From: Bombella favorum
GTDB lineage: Bacteria; Pseudomonadota; Alphaproteobacteria; Acetobacterales; Acetobacteraceae
DNA length: 64,000 nt
NCBI RefSeq assembly: GCF_014048475.1
Contig: NZ_NWUS01000001.1
Span: forward strand, 1,054,001 to 1,118,000
Direction: 5' to 3'
This document shows positions 25,968 through 34,717 of the stretch, one piece after another (position 1 is the first letter of the stretch; each line of letters opens with the position of its first letter). The notes under the pieces were generated by a model. It made no database searches. It saw only the letters and a list, made by a program, of their open reading frames with translations, and was not told where the DNA came from. Position numbers and translations under genes: made by a program.

Positions 25968-26990
25968 ATGACCAGACTGTTCCGCCTCCCCGTAACTGTT
26001 GCTGCGCCAAAAGCGCGCGCTGTCTATGGCACGGCCCTGGCCCTGACTCTGGCTGCCATGCCGTTGGCCTCTGCTGCCCTCGCACAGGAAGCCACACCGG
26101 CCGCCCCACCTGCCGGTACTACAATGAGCGCCCAGCCGCCTGTTGGCACCACACCGGCCGCGCCTCCAGCAGGAACCACACCAGCCGCACCGCCCGCCGG
26201 TACCGAGGGTGGCACCCCGGTGACAGCCACACCGGTAAGTGACAAACCTGCCGAAGACGCCCCCAAAGAAAACCCCTACGGGCTGGGTGCGCTCTGGAAA
26301 AACGGGGACATCATCGCCCGTGGCGTTCTGCTCATCATGGCCTTTATGTCCCTAGGGACATGGATCATCATGATCAGCAAATTCATCGAGCAGGCTCGCC
26401 TTTTCCGGGCTTCCAAGGCTGTGAACCAGACTTTCTGGACACAGAAGACCATTCAGGAAGGTGCCCAGACGCTGAAAGCGGATTCTCCTTTCCGTTACAT
26501 TGCTGAGACCGGCATCGTGGCAGCACGCCATCATGAAGGCTCCATGCGGGATTCCATCGACCTCCAGTCATGGACGAGCATGTCCATCCAGCGAGCTCTG
26601 GAGACCATCAATACACGCCTTCAGGGTGGGTTGGCTTTTCTTGGTACGGTTGGATCCACCTCTCCCTTTATCGGGCTGTTCGGCACGGTCTGGGGTATCT
26701 ACCACGCCCTAACAGCCATCGGCATTGCTGGTCAGGCTTCCATTGATAAAGTGGCCGGTCCGGTTGGTGAATCCCTCATCATGACAGCCATCGGTCTGGC
26801 AACGGCTGTCCCGGCCGTGCTGGGTTACAACCTGCTCGTCCGCCGCAATAAAGGGGCGATGGACCGTGTGCGCAACTTCGGGTCTGACCTGCATTCTGTC
26901 CTGATCGGCGGGTATCGTCACGATGCCACGTTCACCAGCGATGCAAAGGATAACAGCCCGACCACGACAACCACCAACGAGCGGATCTGA
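25968..26990 (+). CDS. exbB: ExbB/MotA-TolQ-family proton channel protein with secreted-type N-terminal extension
   Basis: Inner-membrane motor subunit working with ExbD and TonB, 340 residues. An N-terminal signal-like helix (YGTALALTLAAMPLASAALAQ, about 20-40) is followed by a periplasmic Ala/Pro linker with repeats of PAAPPAGTT. The MotA/TolQ domain then gives three membrane helices, with the conserved FLGTVGSTSPFIGLFGTVWGIYHAL near 223-247 and the GESLIMTAIGLATAVPAVLGYNLLVRR near 271-297. Start ATG 25968 is preceded by AAGGAT at 9 bases; an ATG at 25959 is too close to it. exbD begins 5 bases after the stop. Confidence 0.94.
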   Translation: MTRLFRLPVTVAAPKARAVYGTALALTLAAMPLASAALAQEATPAAPPAGTTMSAQPPVGTTPAAPPAGTTPAAPPAGTEGGTPVTATPVSDKPAEDAPKENPYGLGALWKNGDIIARGVLLIMAFMSLGTWIIMISKFIEQARLFRASKAVNQTFWTQKTIQEGAQTLKADSPFRYIAETGIVAARHHEGSMRDSIDLQSWTSMSIQRALETINTRLQGGLAFLGTVGSTSPFIGLFGTVWGIYHALTAIGIAGQASIDKVAGPVGESLIMTAIGLATAVPAVLGYNLLVRRNKGAMDRVRNFGSDLHSVLIGGYRHDATFTSDAKDNSPTTTTTNERI

Positions 26991-26994
26991 TATC

Positions 26995-27417
26995 ATGGCA
27001 TTCAACACCGGAGACACAGGTGATGATGGCGAGGTGGTATCGGCCATCAACACGACACCGCTCGTTGACGTCATGCTGGTGCTGCTTATCATCTTCCTCA
27101 TCACCATTCCGGTGGCCACCCATACCGTGAAGGTCAAGCTGCCGGTGGATCGTAACCAGCCGACCCAGACCAAACCGGGTAATATTGTGCTGGCCGTAAC
27201 GGCAGATGGGCAGACCTACTGGAATACCCTTCCCGTCAGCGACCATAAGGACCTCGTCAACCGCCTTATGGAGGCAGCACGCCAGCAACCCCAACCGCAG
27301 ATACAGATCCGCGGTGATGGCTCGGCACAATATATGCCGATCGGCAAGATCGTGGCGGCCTGTCAGGAAGCGGGCATCCAGCATGTTGACTTCATCACAG
27401 AGCAGCCACACGACTGA
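26995..27417 (+). CDS. exbD: ExbD/TolR-family biopolymer transport protein (first copy)
   Basis: Single-span inner-membrane partner of ExbB, 140 residues. It begins with a short acidic cytoplasmic tail, then NTTPLVDVMLVLLIIFLIT, the ExbD signature with the proton-carrying Asp in the helix (about residue 26), and a periplasmic domain ending near HVDFITEQ. It starts 5 bases after exbB. A second, related exbD follows 120 bp later. Confidence 0.94.
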   Translation: MAFNTGDTGDDGEVVSAINTTPLVDVMLVLLIIFLITIPVATHTVKVKLPVDRNQPTQTKPGNIVLAVTADGQTYWNTLPVSDHKDLVNRLMEAARQQPQPQIQIRGDGSAQYMPIGKIVAACQEAGIQHVDFITEQPHD

Positions 27418-27431
27418 CCTGTGGTCTACCT

Positions 27432-27500
27432 ACCCCCGCCCGCCACAAGGTAGCGGGGGTGTCTACTCCTCACCGGCTCCCCCGGTCCGGTTTACCGGGG
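27432..27500 (+). repeat. Two strong hairpins between the exbD copies
   Basis: ACCCCCGC/GCGGGGGT (27432-27439, 27453-27460) and CCCCGGT/ACCGGGG (27480-27486, 27494-27500) fill the 120-bp gap. Neither is followed by a T run, so mRNA stabilisation or processing is more likely than termination. Confidence 0.5.
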
Positions 27501-27537
27501 CGTGCCGTCTGAGACAGACAGTTTTTGGAGATTCCTC

Positions 27538-27978
27538 ATGGCCATGAACGTTGGCACGGGCAGCACACACGAAGATGAAGCCATTGTCGACATCAACACG
27601 ACACCGTTGATCGACGTGATGCTGGTGCTGCTCATCATGCTCATCATCACCATTCCTCTACAAACCCATTCCGTAGCGATTGACCTGCCGCAGGGTAACC
27701 CGCCACCCTCTACAGTGCAGCCACAGGTCGTTACCATCGGCATTAATTACGACAACACACTAAGCTGGAATGACACCCCCATCACCTCCGAGGAGGACCT
27801 CCAGTCCCGTCTGAATGGTGCTGTGCACCCCATGACAGGCGAACAGCCAGAAATACATATCCGTCCCGACCGTCTTGCCACTTACAAGACTGTTGCCCAT
27901 GTCATGGCCGATGCCCAGCGTCTCGGTGTAACGAAAATGGGCATTGTCGGTCTGGACCAGTATGTAGAAGGACAGTGA
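27538..27978 (+). CDS. exbD: ExbD/TolR-family biopolymer transport protein (second copy)
   Basis: A 146-residue paralogue of the preceding gene. It carries the same NTTPLIDVMLVLLIMLIIT helix with the conserved Asp (about residue 23) but a divergent periplasmic domain (SVAIDLPQGNPPPST, EIHIRPDRLATYKTVAHVM). TTGGAG precedes the ATG. Tandem, non-identical ExbD proteins occur in Xanthomonas and in several alphaproteobacteria, where the copies are not equivalent. The next gene starts 2 bases after the stop. Confidence 0.94.
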   Translation: MAMNVGTGSTHEDEAIVDINTTPLIDVMLVLLIMLIITIPLQTHSVAIDLPQGNPPPSTVQPQVVTIGINYDNTLSWNDTPITSEEDLQSRLNGAVHPMTGEQPEIHIRPDRLATYKTVAHVMADAQRLGVTKMGIVGLDQYVEGQ

Positions 27979-27980
27979 TC

Positions 27981-29264
27981 ATGAGCCTGCCGCACCTGAA
28001 ACACCCGCAAAGATGGCTTCTGGCCGGTATGCTTGGCTTTTCCGCTATGGCCTGTGTTCCTGCCATGGCCGGCCTGGGCCCTGTTCGGCTGCTGGTCAGT
28101 GCCGCTCAGGCGGATGATGAGCTGGGGGCAGATGTCGGCAGGCAGCTCCAGCAGGCACAGTCGGCACTTGCTAGCCATCAGGCTGGCAAAGCGTTGGAGT
28201 TCGTCAATGCTGCCGATGCAGTAGCGAATAAAAACGACTACGAAAGCTATGTCATCAACCAGATGCGAGCTGCGGCGGCCAGTCAGGCAGGCAATGTTCC
28301 GGTCGCCTTGAAGGCCTATGAGGCCCTCATCAAAAATAGCCGCACCGCACCAGCGGCCCGACAGCAAATGCTCATGGCGCAAGCCAGTCTGGCCTACAGC
28401 ACCCGTGATTACGCCACCGCTGCCAATGCCGCCAGCCGTTACCTGAAAGAGGCCGGCCCCAGCCAGCAAATGCAGACGCTTCTCCTCCAGTGCCATTACC
28501 TCCAGCAAGACTGGAAGGGCACAATCGAGGCCGGGCAGGCCATTCTAACTGCTGACCAAAAGGCAGGGCAGGTCCCTGCGGAAAATCAGCTTCAGATGCT
28601 CGCCACCGCTTATGACCAGCTGCATGATTCCGCTGGCAAAGTCAGCGTCTATGTCAAGCTGGTGAAGTATCATGCCCGCCCACAATACTGGCAGATGCTG
28701 ATTCATGATCTAACGGCCGACCAGTCCCTCACCCCACGTATGGTCTTCAACCTTCAAAGGCTGCGTCTGGCCACTGGCCTGCTGACCAACCCAGCTGAGT
28801 TTCAGGATATGGCCGAACGGGCCGTGCAGATGAATCTGCCTCAACTGGCCTTGAACCTGCTGGATGAAGGCTATGCCCGCCATCTTCTGGGTACGGGTAC
28901 CAATGCGGCAGCTCAGGCCCATTTCCGGGCCTTTGTGGCCCAACGTGCCGCCGAGGCCCGTACCAACCTGCCCACCGCTGTGGAGAAAGCCAAAACCTCC
29001 CCAGACGCTGGCCCCTCCCTCACAACTGGGTATAACCTTGTCCTTAACGGGCAGGTGGATCAGGGGCTTGCACTCATGCAGCAGGGTATGGAAAAACACC
29101 CCCATCAGCCGGAGCTAGCCCGCCTCACGCTTGGCATGGCCATGATGGATGGTGGCCGCCGTGCTGAAGCTCTCCAGCTCCTCAACAGCATGGATGGCAA
29201 TGGTACCGCTAACAACCTGGCCCAGCTATGGGCCGTGCAGCTCGCCTCGCATCAAGTCCATTAA
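27981..29264 (+). CDS. Exported tetratricopeptide-repeat protein
   Basis: A 427-residue protein with an N-terminal signal-like segment (WLLAGMLGFSAMACVPAMAG, about 12-31) followed by helical repeats of TPR/SEL type, for example the Ala-rich pairs at about 46-150 and the C-terminal HQPELARLTLGMAMMDGGRRAEALQLL. No catalytic motif. It begins 2 bases after the second exbD with AGAAGGACAG as ribosome site, so it is translated from the same mRNA and probably acts in the periplasm with the TonB motor. Exact function is unknown. Confidence 0.82.
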   Translation: MSLPHLKHPQRWLLAGMLGFSAMACVPAMAGLGPVRLLVSAAQADDELGADVGRQLQQAQSALASHQAGKALEFVNAADAVANKNDYESYVINQMRAAAASQAGNVPVALKAYEALIKNSRTAPAARQQMLMAQASLAYSTRDYATAANAASRYLKEAGPSQQMQTLLLQCHYLQQDWKGTIEAGQAILTADQKAGQVPAENQLQMLATAYDQLHDSAGKVSVYVKLVKYHARPQYWQMLIHDLTADQSLTPRMVFNLQRLRLATGLLTNPAEFQDMAERAVQMNLPQLALNLLDEGYARHLLGTGTNAAAQAHFRAFVAQRAAEARTNLPTAVEKAKTSPDAGPSLTTGYNLVLNGQVDQGLALMQQGMEKHPHQPELARLTLGMAMMDGGRRAEALQLLNSMDGNGTANNLAQLWAVQLASHQVH

Positions 29265-29339
29265 ACAGGCTTGCATCGGCCTTGATACTCTGGCAGCCGG
29301 CCTCTATTCCGGGACGGGCTGCCGGAGCCTGGTGTGCAT

Positions 29340-29425
29340 CATGACCTTTCCCCGGGGAATGAACCGGGGAATTCAAGAAAATTAACGATCCTTTCAGAGG
29401 ATCATGTCTTAAAATCTCACTGCCT
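29340..29425 (+). repeat. Hairpins between the TPR gene and the MscS-type gene
   Basis: TTCCCCGG/CCGGGGAA around an 8-base loop, then GATCCT/AGGATC shortly after. No T run follows either. They separate two same-strand genes 225 bp apart. Confidence 0.4.
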
Positions 29426-29489
29426 GCGCAGAAACGGCCACACCATGGCCACATCCATCACTTAATTAAAAAAGGAGATGCGTATCTAC

Positions 29490-31955
29490 ATGGCTGACAG
29501 AATACCGCACCCCACCAGGGGGCCCGCTTCTTACCGGCGTTTTGCCGGTCTGTTCATACGCCGCATGTTGCCAGCCCTGCTACTGGCCTGCCTCACTTTA
29601 TTCGCCCCTTCTCCTGTCCACGCTGCTGAAGGCGCACAAGCAGCACCAGCTGCCACAACCACCCTCTCGGCTGAGCAAGCCCAGGAGCTTATCTCTGTTC
29701 TGAGCAATGATGCCCAGCGTCAGCAGTTTCTGACCACCCTTCAGAATCTGACACAGGCGAAGGCACAGACAAAGCACACCTCTATCATTGATCTAGCCCG
29801 TGAGAATATCACCCTTTTTGGTAATCGGGCACTCCAGCAACTGCGTATCCTGCATCAGAACATCATTGATTTTGGCGCTATCGCCCCTTGGGTCCATGCG
29901 CTTATTTATGATGCAGCTTTACAAACCAGCATCGCCCATATCGCCCTGCGTGTGATCATCATGCTGGTCTGCAGCTATTTGCTGTTCTTTGGTGTGCGTA
30001 TTGTCCTACGCCCCCTTTACCAGCGCATCAGCAACATGGCGAAGCGGCATGACCATATGGTCTTCCAGCGGGAGGCTGAGAAGCTGCGCCATGCCCGCAC
30101 CGAGGCGACAGAAGCAGTCGCCGACACCGCCCGCACAGCTGCAACTCACCACGATGAACACATAAAAGAGGATACGGCCGCCGCACAGGCTAGCCTGCAG
30201 GATAGTCTCCGCCATCAAGGAGCACTGACCCAGCTCATGCTCTGCCTGCGCCGTGCCCCCTACACATTGACCTGCGCCCTGCTGGAGCTGGTCACGATCT
30301 TCACCTTCCCGCTGATCGCCCTGCTAATGGGGATTCTGGACCCGACCACATCCCCACAGGCAGGCCATGCTATATGGAGCATTTCCTGGCTGATCGGTAT
30401 TGGGCTGGGTGTGTGGACACTGGTCCTGCGCATTTTCCTTGCTCCGCAGACGCCGTGGCTACGACTAAGCATTCTACGGGATAGCTCTTCTACCTTCATC
30501 TTCCGCTATTTCCGCCAGATCGGCGTAATTTTGGCATGGGGCTTCTCCCTGCTTGCCGTGCTGCATAGCATGGCGATGCCTTCTGCCGTTTCCAACGGTC
30601 TCCAGAAACTCCTGCTGCTGGTGGTTCACCTCTTCCTGGCGATCATGATCATCCGCTCCCGCAAGCGGGTACAACATGCCTGCCAGCATATTGGTGCCAA
30701 TAACCGCCGCCTACAGTCAATCATGGCACTGTTTGCTGGCAGCTGGTGGGTTGTTGCCCTCTTCTTCGACCTCGCCCTGTGGCTTGTCTGGGCAGCCGAC
30801 ATCAGTGGTGGGTATCAGCTCATCCTCCAGATTTTCGTGCGTACTCTGGTTGCGTTGGTGGCTGTCCGTGTCATCAGCATCCTGTTCTATGGAGGGCTGG
30901 AACGCTTCATGCGGGCTCTGGATAACTGGAACCTCAATGAAGAAACGCTGTTCCGCATCCGCCGTTATTATCCGGCCGCTACAACGGTCATCCGCATTAT
31001 CGTGGCTGTCCTGACGGTTCTGGCCCTTGCTCTGGCATGGGGGGCTCCCGTCTATATCCTCTTTGGCCATGGTACGCTCGGCCCCCGTATCTTCCAGGCA
31101 GCTGTAACCATTCTGCTGGCCCTGATCATCGGGATTCTGGCGTGGGAAGTGGCCAATGTGACCATTGAACACCATATCCGTCGCCTTGGTGAGCAGGACA
31201 ATAAGGATGTAAAAATCCGCATCGCCCGCCTCCAGACACTGACCCCGATGTTCCGCATCCTGTTCCTGCTGGTTCTGGCTGTCATCATCGGGTTGACGGT
31301 CCTATCCCAACTGGGGATTGATACTGGCCCACTGATTGCCAGCGCATCCATCTTCGGTGTGGCTCTGGGTTTCGGTTCCCAGAAACTGGTTCAGGACTTT
31401 ATCAGCGGTATTTTCCTACTGTTGGAAAATGCTCTGACCGTTGGTGATTCCGTAACGCTAAACGGCACCTATGGTGTGATTGAACGACTCTCCCTGCGCT
31501 CTGTCCATGTTCGGGCCAATGATGGGTCGATGAACATCTTCTCCTTCAGCTCCCTCAACCAGGTTACCAACTATAACCGGGACTTCTCCCGTGCGATGAT
31601 CCTCGCTACGGTCGATATTGATAGCGACACGGATCAGGTAGCCGATATTCTGGTAGAAATTGGCAAAGAAATGCGCCATGAGGCCCCCTATAAGGACCTC
31701 ATCCTTGCTGACTTTGACCTGTGGGGCGTCTCTGCCATTGGGGAATCTTCTGTCTCCGTAAAGGGTGTCTACCCCACAACCAATGCCGGACGTTGGACGG
31801 TGGAATGGGAGTTCAACCGCCGTATGAAGAAACGTTTCGAAAAGGCGGGCATCCAGTATCCTCGTGATGTAGTGGATATTCAGGGCCCAGCGTTGGAACG
31901 CTTCATCAACAACAAAGGAGCTGCTCAGGCAGCGGCTGAACAGGGCAAAGCCTAA
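29490..31955 (+). CDS. Large MscS-family mechanosensitive channel (YbiO-like)
   Basis: Inner-membrane channel opened by membrane tension, about 821 residues. A signal peptide (ending SPVHA, about 40-46) and a periplasmic helical domain precede roughly nine to ten membrane segments. The C-terminal MscS core has the pore helix region GPLIASASIFGVALGFGSQKLVQDFISGIFLLLEN (about 606-640), then the beta domain VGDSVTLNGTYGVIERLSLRSVHVR. The size and layout resemble E. coli YbiO rather than small MscS. Start: AAAAAAGGAG directly abuts an ATG at 29478, so the in-frame ATG at 29490 fits spacing better. It follows the TonB gene set, with a strong terminator behind it. Confidence 0.92.
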   Translation: MADRIPHPTRGPASYRRFAGLFIRRMLPALLLACLTLFAPSPVHAAEGAQAAPAATTTLSAEQAQELISVLSNDAQRQQFLTTLQNLTQAKAQTKHTSIIDLARENITLFGNRALQQLRILHQNIIDFGAIAPWVHALIYDAALQTSIAHIALRVIIMLVCSYLLFFGVRIVLRPLYQRISNMAKRHDHMVFQREAEKLRHARTEATEAVADTARTAATHHDEHIKEDTAAAQASLQDSLRHQGALTQLMLCLRRAPYTLTCALLELVTIFTFPLIALLMGILDPTTSPQAGHAIWSISWLIGIGLGVWTLVLRIFLAPQTPWLRLSILRDSSSTFIFRYFRQIGVILAWGFSLLAVLHSMAMPSAVSNGLQKLLLLVVHLFLAIMIIRSRKRVQHACQHIGANNRRLQSIMALFAGSWWVVALFFDLALWLVWAADISGGYQLILQIFVRTLVALVAVRVISILFYGGLERFMRALDNWNLNEETLFRIRRYYPAATTVIRIIVAVLTVLALALAWGAPVYILFGHGTLGPRIFQAAVTILLALIIGILAWEVANVTIEHHIRRLGEQDNKDVKIRIARLQTLTPMFRILFLLVLAVIIGLTVLSQLGIDTGPLIASASIFGVALGFGSQKLVQDFISGIFLLLENALTVGDSVTLNGTYGVIERLSLRSVHVRANDGSMNIFSFSSLNQVTNYNRDFSRAMILATVDIDSDTDQVADILVEIGKEMRHEAPYKDLILADFDLWGVSAIGESSVSVKGVYPTTNAGRWTVEWEFNRRMKKRFEKAGIQYPRDVVDIQGPALERFINNKGAAQAAAEQGKA

Positions 31956-32007
31956 TCTACACGCCCATAACGCCCTCTTCCCGGTACGACCGGAAGGGGG
32001 CTGATAC

Positions 32008-32042
32008 AAAAAACCCCTGCCCTTTCAGGCAGGGGTTTTTTT
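32008..32042. terminator. Bidirectional terminator after the MscS-type gene
   Basis: CCCCTGCC/GGCAGGGG (32014-32021, 32028-32035) flanked by A6 on the left and T7 on the right. It serves the MscS-type gene and the converging small membrane protein gene. Confidence 0.9.
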
Positions 32043-32060
32043 CATGCCTGACTGGAAAGA

Positions 32061-32231
32061 TCAGCGGGCAGATTCATCATAGGAGCGCAGAGCCAGAAGC
32101 GCCCAAATGCTTGCCGGAACCCAGCCCAGGATGGTGATCTGAAGCAGCAGACAGATAATGCCTGCAATCGGACGGCCGATGGTGAAAAAGGTCAGCCAGG
32201 GAATGAAAAAAGCGATCAGAATACGAATCAT
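32061..32231 (-). CDS. YqaE/Pmp3-family small membrane protein
   Basis: A 56-residue protein that is almost entirely two membrane helices (LIAFFIPWLTFFTIG and AGIICLLLQITILGWVPASIWALLAL), the Pmp3/UPF0057 pattern. Family members are stress-induced and affect membrane potential or salt tolerance, mechanism unclear. ATG 32231 follows GGAGG; a longer form from 32249 would put the ribosome site inside the gene. Confidence 0.88.
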   Translation of the reverse strand: MIRILIAFFIPWLTFFTIGRPIAGIICLLLQITILGWVPASIWALLALRSYDESAR

Positions 32232-32441
32232 GGTTATTCCTCCATGCAATCAAGAACGACTGCAAAAACAGTGGGCTTCCGGTACGGAAAGCCACCCCTC
32301 TCATCCTTAAAAAAAATGCCATTATTATGAAAGTGTTATTCTGAATGCTGGCTGTTTCTTCCCAAATCACGCTACTGGAGAGATAGGGTAACCTGAACCC
32401 TACCAGGCCTGACTGTGCCATATAAGGAGAGATTTTCTGTC

Positions 32442-32729
32442 ATGATCATTGCTGAAGTATCCTACCTCGCCTCCCCGGACGACGTGCAAGCCCAGCGTCC
32501 TGCACATAGGGCTTTCCTGGCAACGCTTTTCACGCAGCGCATCCTGCTAGCCTCTGGCCCCAAGATCTCGGGAGATGGGGGTGTTCTCATCGTTCGTGAT
32601 GGCATCACAAAAGAAGAGATCGAAACCCTTCTTGCAGAAGACCCTTTCGTCACCTCCGGTGTAGGGCAGTATACATTCACCGAATTCAAAACCGCACAGC
32701 TTGCACCAGAACTGACTAAAAACCACTAA
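32442..32729 (+). CDS. YciI-family protein
   Basis: A 95-residue dimeric ferredoxin-like fold protein. RPAHRAFLATL carries the conserved His, LLASGPKISGDGGVLIV the central strands, and EDPFVTSGVGQYTFTEF the usual C-terminal part. YciI proteins are small cytoplasmic enzymes of mostly unknown substrate. AAGGAGAG lies 10 bases before the ATG at 32442; the upstream in-frame ATG at 32415 contains that site. Confidence 0.88.
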   Translation: MIIAEVSYLASPDDVQAQRPAHRAFLATLFTQRILLASGPKISGDGGVLIVRDGITKEEIETLLAEDPFVTSGVGQYTFTEFKTAQLAPELTKNH

Positions 32730-32753
32730 AGCCAGATCTATATAACATCCCGC

Positions 32754-32779
32754 GGATACTGTCTGATTGGGCAGTATCC
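32754..32779 (+). terminator. Hairpin after the YciI gene
   Basis: GGATACTG/CAGTATCC (32754-32761, 32772-32779), 8 perfect pairs with a 10-base loop, 25 bases after the stop. No T run. Confidence 0.45.
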
Positions 32780-32841
32780 CATGTCACCTGAGCGTGATCA
32801 GGATAATTCTTCTGTAATGTTAAGGTTAATATCAGCGAGTT

Positions 32842-32847
32842 TATAAT
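32842..32847 (+). promoter_or_regulatory. Possible -10 box of the hydroxyacyl-CoA dehydrogenase gene
   Basis: Exact TATAAT 55 bases upstream of the start codon in an AT-rich spacer. The matching -35 region (GTTAAG) is poor. Confidence 0.35.
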
Positions 32848-32901
32848 AGACTGAAAGCCCGAGGCTGGATGACCTCTGGCCCGTCATCAAAGGAAAATGC
32901 C

Positions 32902-33774
32902 ATGGCAGATTTTCTAAAAGAAAAAGCATCAAAACGCCCCACCACTGTTCTGGGAGCTGGGACAATGGGGTCCCGCATTGCCCTGATGCTGGCAACACGT
33001 GGCGGCACGGTCCGCCTTTTCGACAAACAAACAGCAAGCACCCAAAAGGCCCTCGCCTATGTCGAAAAGAACCTGCCTGGTGTCGTTGCCTCTGTCCAAG
33101 GAGGGCAGAATGGCCATGTAGTGGCAGCCGCTACAATGGAGGAAGCACTGGACGATAGCTGGCTCGTCATCGAGGCACTGCCAGAGAAACGAGACCTCAA
33201 AACAGACATTTGCGGCCAGCTGGACCAAATCGCTCCTGCGGATGCCATTCTTGCAACCAACTCTTCCTCATTTCCATCTAGCCAGATCATCGGCAAGGTG
33301 AAGAAAAAGAATCGGGTTCTCAATACCCACTTCATGATGCCCCCCGAAAAACGAGCCGTGGAGCTGATGTCTTGTGGGGCGACTAACCCGGACATCATAG
33401 AAGACCTGGCCTGCTATTTCCGGGACGTGGGACTGTCCCCCTATATCGCCCGAAAGGAAAGTCTAGGCTTCATCGAAAACCGCATCTGGGCCGCTATCAA
33501 GCGTGAAGCCCTCTGCGTCGCTGCGGAGGGTGTGTCTGACCCCGAAACAATCGACCGGCTCTATTGCGAGACACAAGGGACAGCGGCAGGCCCGTTCCGG
33601 ATGATGGACCAAGTCGGGCTTGATATCGTCCTCCAGATTGAAGAGCATTATGCCGAGGCCTTCCCCCATCTCCCCGAGGCTCCGCGTGTGCTGCTCCGCA
33701 AAATGATCGCCGAGAACAGGCTGGGCGTGAAAAGCGGACGGGGCTTCTATGATTACAGCGAGACAGCACCATGA
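32902..33774 (+). CDS. 3-hydroxyacyl-CoA dehydrogenase family protein
   Basis: NAD-dependent dehydrogenase of 290 residues, the size of stand-alone 3-hydroxybutyryl-CoA dehydrogenases. The Rossmann motif is GAGTMGSRIALMLATRG (about 18-34). LATNSSSFPSSQI, NTHFMMPPEKRAVEL and GFIENRIWAAIKREAL follow the family order, and the C-terminal domain ends in GVKSGRGFYDYSE. AAAGGAAAA precedes ATG 32902. The catalytic-pair His is at NTHFMMPP rather than the common GLHFFNP, so the acyl-CoA substrate may differ. Its stop overlaps the start of the propeller gene. Confidence 0.85.
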   Translation: MADFLKEKASKRPTTVLGAGTMGSRIALMLATRGGTVRLFDKQTASTQKALAYVEKNLPGVVASVQGGQNGHVVAAATMEEALDDSWLVIEALPEKRDLKTDICGQLDQIAPADAILATNSSSFPSSQIIGKVKKKNRVLNTHFMMPPEKRAVELMSCGATNPDIIEDLACYFRDVGLSPYIARKESLGFIENRIWAAIKREALCVAAEGVSDPETIDRLYCETQGTAAGPFRMMDQVGLDIVLQIEEHYAEAFPHLPEAPRVLLRKMIAENRLGVKSGRGFYDYSETAP

Positions 33775-34658
33775 CCCAGCGTATGACACTTTATTCCCTT
33801 GAGATCGAACCGGCCCGGGTCACGGCCCTTTCCACACAGGATGGCCGCCCGATGTCCCATATCAACATCGGCTGGGGCACACCGGACGGCATATGGATCG
33901 ACACGACAGAGGGCCGGGTTTACTGGACTAACATGGGCGCTGATGCCAGTGCGGCCGATGGCAGCATCGAGACGGCTCTGCTAGATGGCAGCGATCATAA
34001 AGTCCTCGTTGCGAACGGGCTGGTCGTCACCCCCAAGCAGCTGACCTCCACACCGGGAGGCGAACATCTCTACTGGTGCGACCGTGAGGGTATGCGCATC
34101 ATGCGCTGTCGGCGTGATGGCTCCGATGTAGAAGTCCTCTTACAAACCGGCACCTATCCGGCAGACGTAAAAGATGCCACCCGCCATTGTGTCGGCATTG
34201 CTCTCGATACGCAGAATGGCCATATCTACTGGTCCCAGAAAGGCCCACCAAAAGCAGGGCGAGGCCGTATCTTCCGTATGCCGCTGGCCCTCCCCGCCGG
34301 TACGGACCCCGCCAATCGTAACGACATCGAATTGCTGGCCGACCGGCTGCCAGAACCCATCGACCTGCATGTTTCGCCTACCCTAGGCAAGCTCTGGTGG
34401 ACAGACCGAGGGGCCCCGCCCGATGGCAATAGTCTGAATGTCGCCCGGATAGATGCACATGGCCTGCACGACCGCCAGGTCATCCTGCGGGAACTGAATG
34501 AGGCGATTGGTCTGGCTGTCGATGCTAAGGGAACATTAGCCTTTGTCAGCGACCTTGGCGGCTCCATTCGGGAGGTCATTCTTGAGAGCGGACAGGCCAG
34601 ACTCATCACAAAGCAGGCTGCTACGACAGGCCTCTGCCTAGTCGTTCAGGATAACTAA
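33771..34658 (+). CDS. YWTD-repeat beta-propeller protein
   Basis: A 295-residue protein built of LDL-receptor-class-B-like repeats: VYWTNMG (about 47), LYWCDREG (about 100), IYWSQKG (about 152), LWWTDRG (about 211), each with the preceding strand. This is a six-bladed propeller of the SMP-30/YWTD type. No signal peptide, so cytoplasmic. It starts with ATGA over the stop of the dehydrogenase gene, which points to a common pathway. Lactonase activity is possible but no metal-binding set is obvious. Confidence 0.8.
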   Translation: MTQRMTLYSLEIEPARVTALSTQDGRPMSHINIGWGTPDGIWIDTTEGRVYWTNMGADASAADGSIETALLDGSDHKVLVANGLVVTPKQLTSTPGGEHLYWCDREGMRIMRCRRDGSDVEVLLQTGTYPADVKDATRHCVGIALDTQNGHIYWSQKGPPKAGRGRIFRMPLALPAGTDPANRNDIELLADRLPEPIDLHVSPTLGKLWWTDRGAPPDGNSLNVARIDAHGLHDRQVILRELNEAIGLAVDAKGTLAFVSDLGGSIREVILESGQARLITKQAATTGLCLVVQDN

Positions 34659-34680
34659 ATCTCCCTTTACGGAGGAAACC

Positions 34681-34717
34681 GATCGCCCGCTGGTAGAGCA
34701 AAACCAGCGAGGCGATC
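34681..34717 (+). terminator. Long hairpin after the propeller gene
   Basis: GATCGCC/GGCGATC (34681-34687, 34711-34717) outside and GCTGGT/ACCAGC (34689-34694, 34703-34708) inside, 13 pairs interrupted by a small internal loop. The flank is TTCT, without a T run. Confidence 0.6.
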
